Source of the DNA: Candidatus Microthrix parvicella Bio17-1
GTDB taxonomy: Bacteria > Actinomycetota > Acidimicrobiia > Acidimicrobiales > Microtrichaceae
Reading direction: 5' to 3'
DNA length: 64,000 bases
Assembly: GCF_000299415.1 (NCBI RefSeq)
Contig: NZ_AMPG01000003.1
Span: forward strand, 440,093-504,092
Position numbers and translations under genes: made by a program. Position 1 is the stretch's first letter. Each line of letters begins with the position of its first letter. Below the pieces are notes generated by a model, which saw nothing but the letters and a program-made list of their open reading frames with translations, was not told the DNA's origin and made no database searches. Positions 37,159 to 46,984 of this stretch are shown piece after piece.

Positions 37159-39612
37159 CTACCGGCGGAGTGGTGCCATGTCGTGTGACTCGGGAGTGCG
37201 ACCTTGCGTCGTGGTGTCCGCTCGACGGCCCAACAGGCCGTCGAGCACCACCAGTGCCCCCGCCTTGTCCAGGGGCTCGTTGAGGTTGCCGCACTTTGGG
37301 GACTGCACGCAGGAGGGACAACCGCCGACGCACGGGCACTCGTCGATGGCGTCGCGGGTGGCGGCCAGGTGGCGCTCCGCGATCCGTTCGGCGAGCTCGG
37401 CGATGCCGGCGCCGCCGGGGTAGCCGTCGTGGATCAATACGGTGGGCCCTCCGGTGTCGGGATGGCAGGCGGTGGACAGCCCGCCCACGTCCCACCGGTC
37501 GCACAGGCCGAACAATCCCAGCATGCCGATGGCTCCATGTTCGGCTGCGTGGAGCGCGCCCGGCAGCACGTCCGGGTCGAGCAGCCGGGTGGGGACAGCG
37601 CCGTCTGAGGTTGCAGGGCCGCCCCAGATCGCCGGTTCATCCAAGGTGAATACCACAGCTCGGGTTTCCAGCTCCTGGGGCGGCAGCTCCAACCGGGTCG
37701 TGCCGAGGTTCTCGTGGCTGCCCACCGCACGTCGCTGGTAGCCGGTGACCCTGCTCGTCACCAGCACGGGTGCCACCCTCACCCGCCCCGGCATGCCCGA
37801 TGCGTCTCGGGAACGGCCCGAGTACTCCAGTGGCCGAGCGTCGGGCAGTTCCAAGATGCGCACGTCGGAGTCGGTGCGGGCCAGCGTGTAGGTGTCACCC
37901 CGATCGGGCTCCACCTCGGCCACGCGGGCATCGAGGTCCAGGCGGTTCACCCTCCAGGCGCGGCCCCGGTGCAGGTAGATGGCACCCTCGTGCACCGTTT
38001 CGGGCGCCCGCCCGGAGCCGACGGTGCCGACCAACTCGTCGCCGTGGCGGATCTCCACCTCGGCGGCATCGGTGGACCTCAGGCCGATCAGCGAGAACGG
38101 CCAGCGGGTGCCGGCCCACGTGGCCACCACCTCACGCCCCGCGCCCCGCCCCCGGTGCCTCACGCTCAGCGCCCCGCTTCGGGCCAAGGTGGTGACGGCC
38201 TCGTCCAACTCGCCGGGCCAATAGCGGTCGTCGTCGTGTCTCAGCGGGTACTCGTGAGCGGCACACAGCAGGTGCGGGTGGAGGACGTAGGGGTTGTAGG
38301 GGTTGATCACGGCTGGTTCGGGCACCCGGGTGAGCAGGTCGCCGGGGTGTCTGGCCATCCACTGGTCCAGCTGATCCTCGCCGCAGACCAGCACTGCGAT
38401 TGACGGGCTTGTGCCACGGCCGGCTCGGCCGATCTGTTGATGAAACGATGCAACCGTGCCGGGAAAGCCACCGCACACCACCGCATCCAGCGAGCCTACG
38501 TCGATGCCCAACTCCAGGGCCGAGGTGGCCACGACGCCCCGCAGGGTTCCGGCAAACAGCTCGGCCTCGATCTCGCGGCGTTCCTTGACGAGGTACCCGG
38601 CCCGGTAGGGGTGCACCAGGTCGCCGACGGCAGCGTCGAGCAACTGGCGCATGCGTGCCCATGCAAGCTCGACACCCTTGCGTGAGCGGGTGAACGCCAA
38701 CGTTCGGTGGCCTCCCTCGATGAGTGCGGCCGCCAGGGTGGCTGTGGCTTCGGTCAACGATTGCGGTGCCAGGCCGGTTTCACCGCCGGTTGTTGCCCCG
38801 GGGTTCCACACCACCACGGTGCGCATGCCCGTGGGCGAGGTGTCGTCGTCCACGACGTCCACCGGGTCGCCGATCAATGCCTCGGCCAACTCGCCGGGTC
38901 GGCCGATCGTCGCCGAGGTGAAAATGAAGGTGGGATCCGCTCCGTACAACGCGGCCACCCGTCGAAGGCGCCGCAGCACGTTGGCGCTGTGACCCCCGAA
39001 CATGCCCCGAAGCAGGTGCAACTCGTCCACGACCACGTAGCGCAGGTTGCGAAAGAGGCGGGCCCATCGACGGTGATGGGCCAGCAGCCCATGGTGCAAC
39101 ATCTCGGGATTGGTCAGTACCACCCGGGCCGAGTTGCGGGCCCAGGTTCGTTCCTCGGGTCCGGCATCCCCATCCACCGTGGCGGCGAGCAACTCGGTGA
39201 TCCCCAAGCCGCCGAGAGACCGCAGCTGGTCCTGGGCAAGTGCCTTGGTGGGGTAGATGAGCAGGGCCGTGGCGCCACTGCCGGGCGCCGAGACCGCCTC
39301 GGCGATCGGGACCTGAAAGCACCTGGACTTGCCCGAGGCGGTGCCGGTGGCGATCACGGTGTGGCGACCGGCACGGATCAGGTCGATCGCTGCGGCCTGG
39401 TGCGCCCACAGCGGGAGGTCGATCAGGCCCGAGAGTCGGTCCGGCAAGGGTGTCGCCAGGGTCGAGTGCCGGCCCGGGCGTGCGGGCACCGACAGCACAC
39501 CGGCCAACCTGGGGTCGCCGTTCAGGTGGGCCAACGCCGCGGGGAGCGGGGTGCCCGGGTTGACGGTTGTGGGTGAAACCGCTGCGGTCGGGGGCGAAGT
39601 GCGGACGGCCAT
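37159..39612 (-). CDS. DEAD/DEAH-box helicase with C-terminal Cys-rich (DUF1998/MrfA-type) domain
   Basis: This 817-aa superfamily 2 helicase has a Q-motif-like LWAHQAAAIDLI, motif I ATGTASGKSRCF, Ia IYPTKALAQDQ, motif II VVDELHLL (DELH variant), motif III FTSATIG, motif V TSALELGIDVGSLD and motif VI QQIGRAGRG. A long C-terminal region ends with four cysteines (CPCVGGCPSC, with a further Cys in SPKCGN), as in MrfA/Hrq1-type DUF1998 helicases that act in repair of DNA crosslinks or bulky adducts. ATG 39612 gives the N-terminus; the frame is open 48 codons further but without family similarity. It transcribes towards the peroxidase and is divergent from the RsbW-like gene. Confidence 0.87.
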   Translation of the reverse strand: MAVRTSPPTAAVSPTTVNPGTPLPAALAHLNGDPRLAGVLSVPARPGRHSTLATPLPDRLSGLIDLPLWAHQAAAIDLIRAGRHTVIATGTASGKSRCFQVPIAEAVSAPGSGATALLIYPTKALAQDQLRSLGGLGITELLAATVDGDAGPEERTWARNSARVVLTNPEMLHHGLLAHHRRWARLFRNLRYVVVDELHLLRGMFGGHSANVLRRLRRVAALYGADPTFIFTSATIGRPGELAEALIGDPVDVVDDDTSPTGMRTVVVWNPGATTGGETGLAPQSLTEATATLAAALIEGGHRTLAFTRSRKGVELAWARMRQLLDAAVGDLVHPYRAGYLVKERREIEAELFAGTLRGVVATSALELGIDVGSLDAVVCGGFPGTVASFHQQIGRAGRGTSPSIAVLVCGEDQLDQWMARHPGDLLTRVPEPAVINPYNPYVLHPHLLCAAHEYPLRHDDDRYWPGELDEAVTTLARSGALSVRHRGRGAGREVVATWAGTRWPFSLIGLRSTDAAEVEIRHGDELVGTVGSGRAPETVHEGAIYLHRGRAWRVNRLDLDARVAEVEPDRGDTYTLARTDSDVRILELPDARPLEYSGRSRDASGMPGRVRVAPVLVTSRVTGYQRRAVGSHENLGTTRLELPPQELETRAVVFTLDEPAIWGGPATSDGAVPTRLLDPDVLPGALHAAEHGAIGMLGLFGLCDRWDVGGLSTACHPDTGGPTVLIHDGYPGGAGIAELAERIAERHLAATRDAIDECPCVGGCPSCVQSPKCGNLNEPLDKAGALVVLDGLLGRRADTTTQGRTPESHDMAPLRR

Positions 39613-39742
39613 CGGGTCTCCAAGATACGGGCCGCCTGTGACATCGTCCCGGGCACCCGGTGGACCTGGTGGGCAAATCGGCCCGGGGTGATCGGCGTCG
39701 GGGCGGATTGGGCCTAGATTGGTAGACAGAGAAAGGGATCGT

Positions 39743-40321
39743 GTGAAGTCCGGCAATGAGGCTCAACAGTCCGCAGTGGACGGTGTGTCCGGCCCGACGC
39801 GCCGCGACTCCGACCTCGACGATGTCGGCGGTCTGCCGGCGCCCGAGCCGGTGGAGGTGGAGTTCGAGTTTCCCGCCGAGTTGGCCAGCCTGGCCATGGT
39901 GCGCCGGCGGGTGGAGCAGGTCGCCCGGGTGGCGGCCAAGTTGGGCCCCGGCGACCTGGACAAGCTGCGGCTGGTGCTGACCGAAGTGGTGGCCAACGCC
40001 GTATCGGCCCATGCCGAACGCAGGTCCCCGGACGACCTCCGGCTGCGATGTTGTCTCAGCGCAGACCGTCTCGAGGTGTCCATTCTCGATCAGGGCGGTG
40101 GGTTTCTGGCCACCACCGGCTCTCATCCCGTCATCGACACGTCGCTGCCGGATGTGAGCACTCCGGAGGGGCAACAACGCGAGGGCGGCTTCGGGTTGGG
40201 CTTGATCGGTGCCTTCGCCGATGAGGCCGAGTTTCAGCCGGTGGACGGGGGCACCTCGGTTCGCTTCGTCATCTACCCCAGCGGTGGTGTTCCCAACGAC
40301 GCGATCTCACCTCCGCCGTAA
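39743..40321 (+). CDS. RsbW-like anti-sigma-factor serine kinase (HATPase_c_2)
   Basis: This 192-aa GHKL-fold protein has the N box LVLTEVVANAVSAH, the G1 box DQGGGF and the G2 box GGFGLGLIGAFAD, in an otherwise HATPase_c_2-type fold. Such proteins bind and inhibit a sigma factor or phosphorylate an anti-sigma antagonist in partner-switching regulation. No sigma factor or antagonist gene is adjacent, so the partner is unknown. GTG 39743 was chosen because AAAGGG precedes it; a TTG eight codons upstream is possible. About 45 disordered residues precede the domain. The divergent helicase gene is 130 bp away. Confidence 0.78.
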   Translation: MKSGNEAQQSAVDGVSGPTRRDSDLDDVGGLPAPEPVEVEFEFPAELASLAMVRRRVEQVARVAAKLGPGDLDKLRLVLTEVVANAVSAHAERRSPDDLRLRCCLSADRLEVSILDQGGGFLATTGSHPVIDTSLPDVSTPEGQQREGGFGLGLIGAFADEAEFQPVDGGTSVRFVIYPSGGVPNDAISPPP

Positions 40322-40483
40322 TCATCGCCTCCCGTTGGTGGACCTCAAAGCGCTGACACGATCCTGGGGGATTCACTACTTCACGTGGAACGGCTCGTGA
40401 GTGCGTCTGTGCGAGTTCGCCGCGTCGTCGGGCCCGGCTAAACTCCCAAGCCTGCTCGGGGTCATCCCGAGGCTCTTGGCAGG

Positions 40484-43147
40484 TTGTCCGCCGGGCTCGC
40501 GGTGGGTGTCGATGCATGGAGGCCCCCGCTGACCATTCTGCTCCTCCTGCACCTGTGCTTTGGCGTGGCCCTGCTCTGCGTTGGACGCTCCGGTGACCGT
40601 CGGCTGTTTGCCGTGGCGGCGATTCCTCCTGCGGTGACGTTGGTGTGGGCGCTTGTGTCCGCCGGCGGCATTCTCGACGGGTCAGCGGTGACCGAGTCGA
40701 TCCCGTGGGTCCGAGGGCTTGACCTGAGCCTGGACGTGCGGGTCGATGCGTTTTCGCTGGTGATGGTGTTGCTCGTCGCCGGCATCGGCCTGGGGATCCA
40801 GGCCTACGCCGGGCGATACTTCAACCGGGACACCCCAGACCTGGGTCGTCTCGCAGGTCTGCTGACCTTGTTTGCCGGAGCGATGTTGGGGCTGGTGACC
40901 GCCAACCACCTGATGTGGCTCTACGTGTGCTGGGAGCTGACGTCGATCACGTCGTACCTCCTCATCGGGTGGGCAGATCGCGATCCCAACGCTCGGTCCT
41001 CGGCGTTGCAGGCGCTGCTGACGACCGGCGCGGGCGGCCTGGTGATGTTGGTGGGTCTCATCCTCGTGGGGCAGACGGCCGGAACGTATGAGTTGTCGGC
41101 CATCGTGGCCTCGCCGCCGTCGGGTACCACGGTCACCGTGGGGCTTGGGTGCATCTTGGTCGGGGCCTTCACCAAGTCGGCGCAGTTCCCGTTCTCGTCG
41201 TGGCTCCCCGGCGCCATGGTGGCACCCACGCCGATCTCCGCCTACCTGCACTCGGCAACGATGGTGAAGGCGGGCGTGTACCTGGTGGCGCGGTTTGCCC
41301 CGCCGTTTGCCGACGTCGGGTTCTGGCGGCCGACGGTGCTCACCATCGCCCTGATCACCATGATCACCGGCGGCGCCAGGGCGCTCCAGCAGACCGACCT
41401 CAAGCGCCTGTTGGCTTTTGGCACCGTCAGCCAGCTCGGGTTTCTGATGGTGCTTTTCGGGGCGGGCCGGCCGGATGCCACCCTGGCCGGGGTGGTGCTC
41501 ATCATCGCCCACGCACTGTTCAAGGCGCCGCTGTTCATGGTGGTTGGCGTCATCGACCACCAGGCTCACACCCGTGATGTTCGGTCGTTGGGCGTGTGGG
41601 GTCCAGGATGGGCCGGACCCAAGTGGGTGGCGGTTGCGTCAGGCCTGTCGATGGCCGGCATCCCGTTTCTTTTTGGGTTTATTGCGAAGGAGGCCGCGTA
41701 CGAGGCGTTCTCCCATCACGCCGGCACGGGCGAGTGGTTGGTGCTCGTCGGCATCGTTGCAGGATCGGTGTTGACCTTCGCCTACACTGGGCGGTTCCTG
41801 CTTGGTGCCTTCACCGATCGTTCGGTGCCCGAGTGCGTCAGGTCCTCGGCACCGGTGAAGTTGACGGGCGAGGCACCCGAGCAGGCTGCGGGCGAAGCGG
41901 GCGTCGCAGCCAACGCATCGTCATCGGCGTCAGCGTTGGCATCAACGTCGGCCAAGGCTCCTGCCTTCGCCTTTTGGGCGCCCGCTGGGGTGCTTGCGGG
42001 CTTCACAGTGGTGTTGGGGGTCGTGCCGGCGTTGGCGTCACGTCTCGTGTATGGCGCGGCAGCGTCCCTGGACTCCTCGGTCGAGGCCACCGGCCACCTC
42101 GCGCTGTGGCACGGCTTCTCCACCCCGCTGCTGCTGAGTGCCGTCACCGTTGGGCTCGGTTGCATCATGGTGCTGGGGGCGCGCCGGGTGGCCGCCGCCC
42201 AGGCGGCGGTTCCCTCGCTGGCGCTCGGCGACTCGGCCTACCTCGGGTTGTTGCGTCTGTTGAACCTGACCGCAGACCGGGTCACCGGTGTGGTTCAGTC
42301 GGGATCACTGCCCACCTACGTCGGCGTGGTGCTCGTCACGGTGGTGACCGTGCCAGGCGTGGGGCTCATCGGGGAGCTCCAGGGCCAGGCCCTCCCGCGG
42401 TTTGCCGACAGCCCTGGCGAGGTGGCGGTGACCGCGCTCATCATCGTGGCGGCCGCGGCGGCCGCCACGATCCGGCGCCGCCTGTCGGCCGTGCTTTGCC
42501 TGGGTGCGGTCGGCTACGGCATGTCGCTTCTGTATGTGCTGAGGGGCGCACCAGACCTGGCACTCACCCAGTTGGGCATCGAGACGCTGGGTGCGGTGCT
42601 GTTCGTGTTGGTGCTCCGAGTCTTGCCGAATGAATTTCGCGAGCGGGCCACGCCGTTGGGGCGGATGGTGCGGCTGGCAATCTCGGGTGCCGTTGGCCTG
42701 TTCGTCTTCGTGTTCGCATTGGTGGCGTCCGGCGCACGTACCGCCCGCCCCGTCTCTGATGAGTTCCTGGCCCGGTCGGTTTCCGAGGGCGGCGGATCCA
42801 ACGTGGTCAACGTCATCCTGGTGGACTTCCGTGGCTTCGACACGTTGGGCGAGATCACCGTGCTCACCGTGGCGGCGCTTGGTCTGGTGGCGCTGGGGCG
42901 TGCCGGTGCTCGAGGCTTGACCATCGGCACCCCGGCAGAGGACGCACGGGTGGTTCCTGGCCTGAAGGCCTACCTGGAGCCCCGAAATCGTGGGCGCTCT
43001 CGGGCCGGTGGCGGTGCTCAGGGCAACAGGGAGTCTTCGACGCGGTCACCCACCGGCTCCGACACCGATGCGCAGCCTGATCCCTCTGAGGACGACCCCG
43101 ACCTTGGCGGACCCCACGCTGGGATTGACGCCGGCGGTTCGCCGTGA
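40484..43147 (+). CDS. mrpA: Mrp Na+/H+ antiporter subunit A (MrpA/MnhA)
   Basis: This 887-aa membrane protein is the large NuoL-like subunit of the multi-subunit Na+(K+)/H+ antiporter. The proton-path signatures are WLYVCWELTSITSYLLIGW (conserved Glu) and AQFPFSSWLPGAMVAPTPISAYLHSATMVKAG (conserved Lys). The C-terminal part (LGAVGYGMSLLYVLRGAPDLALTQLGIETL, FDTLGEITVLTVAALG) corresponds to the MbhD/MnhB-like segment fused in MrpA. A Ser/Ala-rich linker (~residues 465-490) interrupts the helices, and the last ~55 residues are charged and disordered. The start is uncertain (TTG 40484 or GTG 40502). It is first in a seven-gene operon with 4-nt overlaps. Confidence 0.9.
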   Translation: MSAGLAVGVDAWRPPLTILLLLHLCFGVALLCVGRSGDRRLFAVAAIPPAVTLVWALVSAGGILDGSAVTESIPWVRGLDLSLDVRVDAFSLVMVLLVAGIGLGIQAYAGRYFNRDTPDLGRLAGLLTLFAGAMLGLVTANHLMWLYVCWELTSITSYLLIGWADRDPNARSSALQALLTTGAGGLVMLVGLILVGQTAGTYELSAIVASPPSGTTVTVGLGCILVGAFTKSAQFPFSSWLPGAMVAPTPISAYLHSATMVKAGVYLVARFAPPFADVGFWRPTVLTIALITMITGGARALQQTDLKRLLAFGTVSQLGFLMVLFGAGRPDATLAGVVLIIAHALFKAPLFMVVGVIDHQAHTRDVRSLGVWGPGWAGPKWVAVASGLSMAGIPFLFGFIAKEAAYEAFSHHAGTGEWLVLVGIVAGSVLTFAYTGRFLLGAFTDRSVPECVRSSAPVKLTGEAPEQAAGEAGVAANASSSASALASTSAKAPAFAFWAPAGVLAGFTVVLGVVPALASRLVYGAAASLDSSVEATGHLALWHGFSTPLLLSAVTVGLGCIMVLGARRVAAAQAAVPSLALGDSAYLGLLRLLNLTADRVTGVVQSGSLPTYVGVVLVTVVTVPGVGLIGELQGQALPRFADSPGEVAVTALIIVAAAAAATIRRRLSAVLCLGAVGYGMSLLYVLRGAPDLALTQLGIETLGAVLFVLVLRVLPNEFRERATPLGRMVRLAISGAVGLFVFVFALVASGARTARPVSDEFLARSVSEGGGSNVVNVILVDFRGFDTLGEITVLTVAALGLVALGRAGARGLTIGTPAEDARVVPGLKAYLEPRNRGRSRAGGGAQGNRESSTRSPTGSDTDAQPDPSEDDPDLGGPHAGIDAGGSP

Positions 43148-43626
43148 GGCGCTCGATGGTGTTGGAGTCGCTGGTTCGGGTGGTGTTTCCCTCGGCGATG
43201 GTGCTGGCGCTGTATCTCCTTTTCGCGGGCCACAACCAGCCTGGCGGTGGCTTTGTCGGTGGCCTCGTGGCGGGTGCCGCATTTGCGCTCCGGTACGCGG
43301 CCGGGGGTCTCGACGAGGTTCGCCGGGTCGGTCGCGTACCCGGCCGGTACTTCGTCGGTGCCGGGCTGTTTCTGGCCGTGGTGACGTCGATGGCACCGCT
43401 GCTGTTCGGCGGTGACTTGCTGCAGAGCGGCAAGATCAAGCTGCATCCGCCGTTGCTGGGCGACATCAAGTTGAACTCGGTGCTGGCCTTCGACATCGGG
43501 GTGTTCGGGGTGGTTGTCGGCCTCGTGTTGATGATGCTCTCCGCCTTTGGTGAGGCGGCTGTTTCCGAGGACGACCCAGCCGCAGCGGCACCGACGGCCA
43601 CCGACTCCGGGGCGGGCGCGTCGTGA
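43144..43626 (+). CDS. mrpB: Mrp antiporter subunit B (MrpB/MnhB)
   Basis: This 160-aa protein has four helices. The signature FPSAMVLALYLLFAGHNQPGGGFVGGLVAGAAFALRY is typical of MnhB, with KLNSVLAFDIGVFGVVVGLVLMML near the end. The start GTG overlaps the mrpA stop as GTGA. The C-terminus is a short acidic tail. Part of the Mrp complex that exports Na+ using the proton gradient. Confidence 0.92.
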   Translation: MRRSMVLESLVRVVFPSAMVLALYLLFAGHNQPGGGFVGGLVAGAAFALRYAAGGLDEVRRVGRVPGRYFVGAGLFLAVVTSMAPLLFGGDLLQSGKIKLHPPLLGDIKLNSVLAFDIGVFGVVVGLVLMMLSAFGEAAVSEDDPAAAAPTATDSGAGAS

Positions 43627-44153
43627 GCTTCACACTGGCGTTGGGGGCCGCACTGCTGTTTGGTATGGGCACCTGGCTGTTGTTGCAGCGACGTCTGAGC
43701 CGCATCATCATCGGCCTCGGGCTGATCAGCCACGGGGCCAACCTGCTGTTGGTGGTTTCCGGGCGGGGTGGGCTTCCGGCCTTCGTCAACGGGGCACCCT
43801 CCGACCCCGACCGCTACATCGACCCCCTGCCGCAGGCCATGTTGCTCACCGCCATCGTCATCAGCTTCGGCGTCACAGCGTTTCTTTTGGCGATGGCCTG
43901 GCGAAGTTTCGTCTTGACCGGCGACGACCTGGTGGAGGACGACCGCGAGGACCGGCGTATCGCCCGGGAGGATCGGGCGGCCGCAGCGGCGTCGGACGAG
44001 GAGGTGGCCGATACCGAACTGGGTGAGGTGGCCCGTCGAGCCGCCGAGCAGGGCACCGATCCCGAGGTCGTCACCGACCACGCCTTTCTGGAGGGTTCCA
44101 GCCGGTGGGTCGCCGAGCCGACCGAGCCCGACGACGGGGGAGGTGGGCAATGA
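43623..44153 (+). CDS. mrpC: Mrp antiporter subunit C (MrpC/MnhC, NuoK-like)
   Basis: This 176-aa protein has three NuoK-like helices (AALLFGMGTWLLLQRRLSRIIIGLGLISHGANLLLV, DPLPQAMLLTAIVISFGVTAFLLA). A ~70-residue acidic cytoplasmic tail rich in Glu, Asp and Ala is longer than usual for MrpC (~115 aa). The GTG start overlaps the mrpB stop as GTGA, and mrpD starts inside the stop as ATGA. Confidence 0.9.
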   Translation: MSFTLALGAALLFGMGTWLLLQRRLSRIIIGLGLISHGANLLLVVSGRGGLPAFVNGAPSDPDRYIDPLPQAMLLTAIVISFGVTAFLLAMAWRSFVLTGDDLVEDDREDRRIAREDRAAAAASDEEVADTELGEVARRAAEQGTDPEVVTDHAFLEGSSRWVAEPTEPDDGGGGQ

Positions 44154-45637
44154 ACGCCGTGCTTCCGCTGCCGGTCGTCTTGCCGCTGCTCGGCGCCGCA
44201 CTGTCGATCACGGCATTCAAGTCGCGACGAACCCAGCGTCTGATCAGCCTGGCGGTGCTGTCCGCCACGACCGTGATCAGCGTCGTGTTGCTGATTCAAG
44301 CCGACCGCTTTGGCCCTGTGGTCGCACAGATGGGTGGCTGGCCGGCGCCGTTCGGTATCACGCTGATCGCCGACCGCCTGGCGGGCATCATGTTGGCGGT
44401 TGCGTCGGTGATGTTGGTTTCGGTGTTGGTCTATGCAATTGGCCAGCCGGGCGCCGAGCGCAACCACGGTGCCTTTCATCCGGTGTACCTGGTGCTGTCG
44501 GCGGGGGTCATGGCGGCGTTTCTCACCGGTGACCTGTTCAACCTTTTTGTGGCATTCGAGATGATGCTGACCGCCAGTTATGTGTTGCTCACGCTGGGTG
44601 GTGGTCGCGAACAGATCCGTTCGGGCATGACCTATGTGGTCATCAGCCTGGTGGCATCCGCGCTGTTCCTCACCTCGCTGGCGCTGATTTATGCAGCGAC
44701 CGGCACGGTCAACATGGCACAGCTTGCGGTGCGCATGGCCGAGCTTCCCGATGGTGTGCGGTTGGCGTTCGGGCTGCTGTTGCTGGTGGTTTTTGGAATC
44801 AAAGCGGCGCTGTTCCCGTTGTTTTCGTGGCTTCCCGACAGCTATCCCACCGCTCCGTCACCGATCACCGCGGTGTTCGCCGGGCTGCTCACCAAGGTGG
44901 GGGTGTACGCCATCATCCGCACCCAGACGCTGTTCCTCGATTCGAGTTCCCGGCCGGGCACGTTGATCCTGGTGGTTGCCTCGATCACCATGGTGGTCGG
45001 CGTGCTGGGGGCGATCGCACAGGACGACATCCCCCGCATTCTCAGCTTCCACATCGTGTCCCAGATCGGCTACATGATCATGGGCCTGGGTTTGTTCACG
45101 GTGGCGGGCCTGGCCGGGGCGATTCTGTACATCATTCACCACATCATCGTGAAGACCACGCTGTTTCTCGTCGCCGGGCTGGCGGAGGTTCGGGCCGGTT
45201 CGGGGCGTCTGGCCGCCATCGGTGGGGTGGCCCGCGTGTACCCGGTGTTGGGAGTGCTGTTTCTGCTGCCTGCCCTCAGCCTGGCAGGCCTGCCACCGTT
45301 CTCTGGCTTCGTCGCCAAGTTTGCGCTGGTGGAGGCGGGGCTGAGTGTCGGCCAGTATGTCGTGGTGGCGATTTCGATCCTGGTGTCGCTACTCACGCTC
45401 TTCTCGATGACCAAGATCTGGGGAGGTGCATTCTGGGGCGAGCCGCAGTTCACCGAGGATGCGGCCGACCCGGAGGCGCCCCCCAAGGGCCTTCGGGTGA
45501 TGTACCTGTCGGTCGGGTTTCTGGTGGCGGTGTCGTTGGCGGTCGCCTTGGCGGCCGGCCCGCTCTACAACCTCAGCGACCGGACGGCCAACGAACTGTT
45601 GCACCCGGACCGGTACGTGGTGGAGGTGCTCGGGTGA
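44150..45637 (+). CDS. mrpD: Mrp antiporter subunit D (MrpD/MnhD, NuoN/M-like)
   Basis: This 495-aa membrane protein has about fourteen helices and the proton-translocation pattern GDLFNLFVAFEMMLTASYVLLTLGG (conserved Glu) and KAALFPLFSWLPDSYPTAPSPITAVFAGLLTKVGVYAI (conserved Lys residues). IGYMIMGLGLFTVAG is also present. The ATG overlaps the mrpC stop (ATGA); the open frame extends upstream inside mrpC but does not fit the family. Followed by mrpE as TGATG. Confidence 0.94.
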   Translation: MNAVLPLPVVLPLLGAALSITAFKSRRTQRLISLAVLSATTVISVVLLIQADRFGPVVAQMGGWPAPFGITLIADRLAGIMLAVASVMLVSVLVYAIGQPGAERNHGAFHPVYLVLSAGVMAAFLTGDLFNLFVAFEMMLTASYVLLTLGGGREQIRSGMTYVVISLVASALFLTSLALIYAATGTVNMAQLAVRMAELPDGVRLAFGLLLLVVFGIKAALFPLFSWLPDSYPTAPSPITAVFAGLLTKVGVYAIIRTQTLFLDSSSRPGTLILVVASITMVVGVLGAIAQDDIPRILSFHIVSQIGYMIMGLGLFTVAGLAGAILYIIHHIIVKTTLFLVAGLAEVRAGSGRLAAIGGVARVYPVLGVLFLLPALSLAGLPPFSGFVAKFALVEAGLSVGQYVVVAISILVSLLTLFSMTKIWGGAFWGEPQFTEDAADPEAPPKGLRVMYLSVGFLVAVSLAVALAAGPLYNLSDRTANELLHPDRYVVEVLG

Positions 45638-46212
45638 TGGGGCGGAGTGGTGGCAAACGCCCGGGCCGGGGTGGCTCGATGCTGTTGTTCGCCTGGCTCG
45701 TGGTGATGTGGACCGCCTTGTGGGGCGTGCCGACCCTGGCCAACCTGCTGGGTGGGGCGGTGGTGGCGTCGGTGGTGCTGTGGGTGTTTCCACGCGGTGA
45801 TGACGCGGACGCGATGGTGACGTTCCGTCCAGTTCATGCAGCGGTCTTTCTTGTGTGGTTTCTTGGTCAATTGGTGTCGTCCAGCCTGCGGGTGGCCTGG
45901 CTGATCGTGAAGCCATCGGGGCCCGACGAGATGGAGCCGGGCATCGTTGCCACGCCGATCCGCGGCATCTCCGACCAGATCACTTCGATGGTGGCCAACG
46001 CCATCACCCTCACCCCCGGCACGTTGACCGTCGAGGTCTCCCGTGAGCCCTCGGTGATCTATGTGCACTGCATCGAGTCGCAGGCGCCCGACGACATTCG
46101 TGAGCAGGTGTTGGACCTGGAGCATCGCATGGTGGAGGCGTTCGGTTCGGCCGGCGCCCGGAGCGCATGGGCTCATGGGTCGATCCCGCCGCTGGGGGAG
46201 GTGCGCCGATGA
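45637..46212 (+). CDS. mrpE: Mrp antiporter subunit E (MrpE/MnhE)
   Basis: This 191-aa protein has two helices (MLLFAWLVVMWTALWG; FRPVHAAVFLVWFLGQLVSSSLRVAW) followed by the soluble MrpE domain (ATPIRGISDQITSMVANAITLTPGTLTVEVS, VIYVHCIES). A basic N-terminus of about 14 residues precedes the first helix. The ATG overlaps the mrpD stop; the frame is open far upstream within mrpD, which is not coding in this phase. Assembly partner of the Mrp complex. Confidence 0.92.
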   Translation: MGRSGGKRPGRGGSMLLFAWLVVMWTALWGVPTLANLLGGAVVASVVLWVFPRGDDADAMVTFRPVHAAVFLVWFLGQLVSSSLRVAWLIVKPSGPDEMEPGIVATPIRGISDQITSMVANAITLTPGTLTVEVSREPSVIYVHCIESQAPDDIREQVLDLEHRMVEAFGSAGARSAWAHGSIPPLGEVRR

Positions 46213-46463
46213 TCTACAACGTTGCGTTGGCGGTCCTGGCGCTGGCGGCTGCAGCGTTTTTGGTTCGGTTGGTGCGCGGCCCGCGCCTGGCCGATCGGGT
46301 GGTTGCGCTCGACGGCGTACTCACCACCGTGGCGCTGACGATCATTGCCAACAGCGCTCGCACCGACTCCACCAAGTATCTGGTGGTTGCGGTGGTGGTC
46401 GCGCTGGTGGCCTTCGTGGGCACGGTGATTTACGCCCGGTTTATTGAAACCACGTCGGGCTGA
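46209..46463 (+). CDS. mrpF: Mrp antiporter subunit F (MrpF/MnhF)
   Basis: This 84-aa protein has three helices. The family signature is RLVRGPRLADRVVALDGVLTTVALTI, with the conserved Asp of DRVVALD. The ATG overlaps the mrpE stop as ATGA. Small membrane subunit of the Mrp antiporter. Confidence 0.92.
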   Translation: MIYNVALAVLALAAAAFLVRLVRGPRLADRVVALDGVLTTVALTIIANSARTDSTKYLVVAVVVALVAFVGTVIYARFIETTSG

Positions 46464-46477
46464 GAGGTCTCTCCATC

Positions 46478-46831
46478 ATGGATGTAGCTGCTTCACTTTT
46501 GATACTCGCCGGAGCGATACTCACCCTGATCGCCGGGGTGGGACAGCTGCGTTCCGAGGACCTGTTCGTGCGCATGCACGCCGCAACCAAACCGGCGACC
46601 TTGGGTTGGACGCTGGTGGTTGCCGGTGCGGTGCTGGCCATCCCGTCCTGGTCGGGGGTGACCAAGCTGGTGCTGGCGCTGGGCCTGCAGTTTTTGACCG
46701 CACCGGTGGCCGGTCATCTGGTGGGGCGTGCCGCCTACCGGGTGCGGGCCGCTCGGCCCGACCGCAACCGCACCGAGCACCTGGTCATCGACGAACTGGG
46801 CGAGCAGTTGCCGCCCGACGAACTCTCCTGA
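46478..46831 (+). CDS. mrpG: Mrp antiporter subunit G (MrpG/MnhG)
   Basis: This 117-aa protein has three helices and the signature SEDLFVRMHAATKPATLGWTLVVAGAVL, followed by the conserved LQFLTAPVAGHLVGRAAYR. It closes the complete mrpABCDEFG operon, 14 bp after mrpF. The C-terminal ~35 residues are hydrophilic. Confidence 0.92.
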   Translation: MDVAASLLILAGAILTLIAGVGQLRSEDLFVRMHAATKPATLGWTLVVAGAVLAIPSWSGVTKLVLALGLQFLTAPVAGHLVGRAAYRVRAARPDRNRTEHLVIDELGEQLPPDELS

Positions 46832-46984
46832 TCGGTCGCGCCAATCCCTCAAGCCGCAGCGGGGCGGCGCAGAGCGAGCTTTGGCGCGGCCTTTCAAACC
46901 CGGTTCGGGACGCGGCGCCGCCGGCGTCGCCTAGGTTCGCCACCACGCGCTCGTCACACCCACCGCGTGTCGAAAGGACCGATC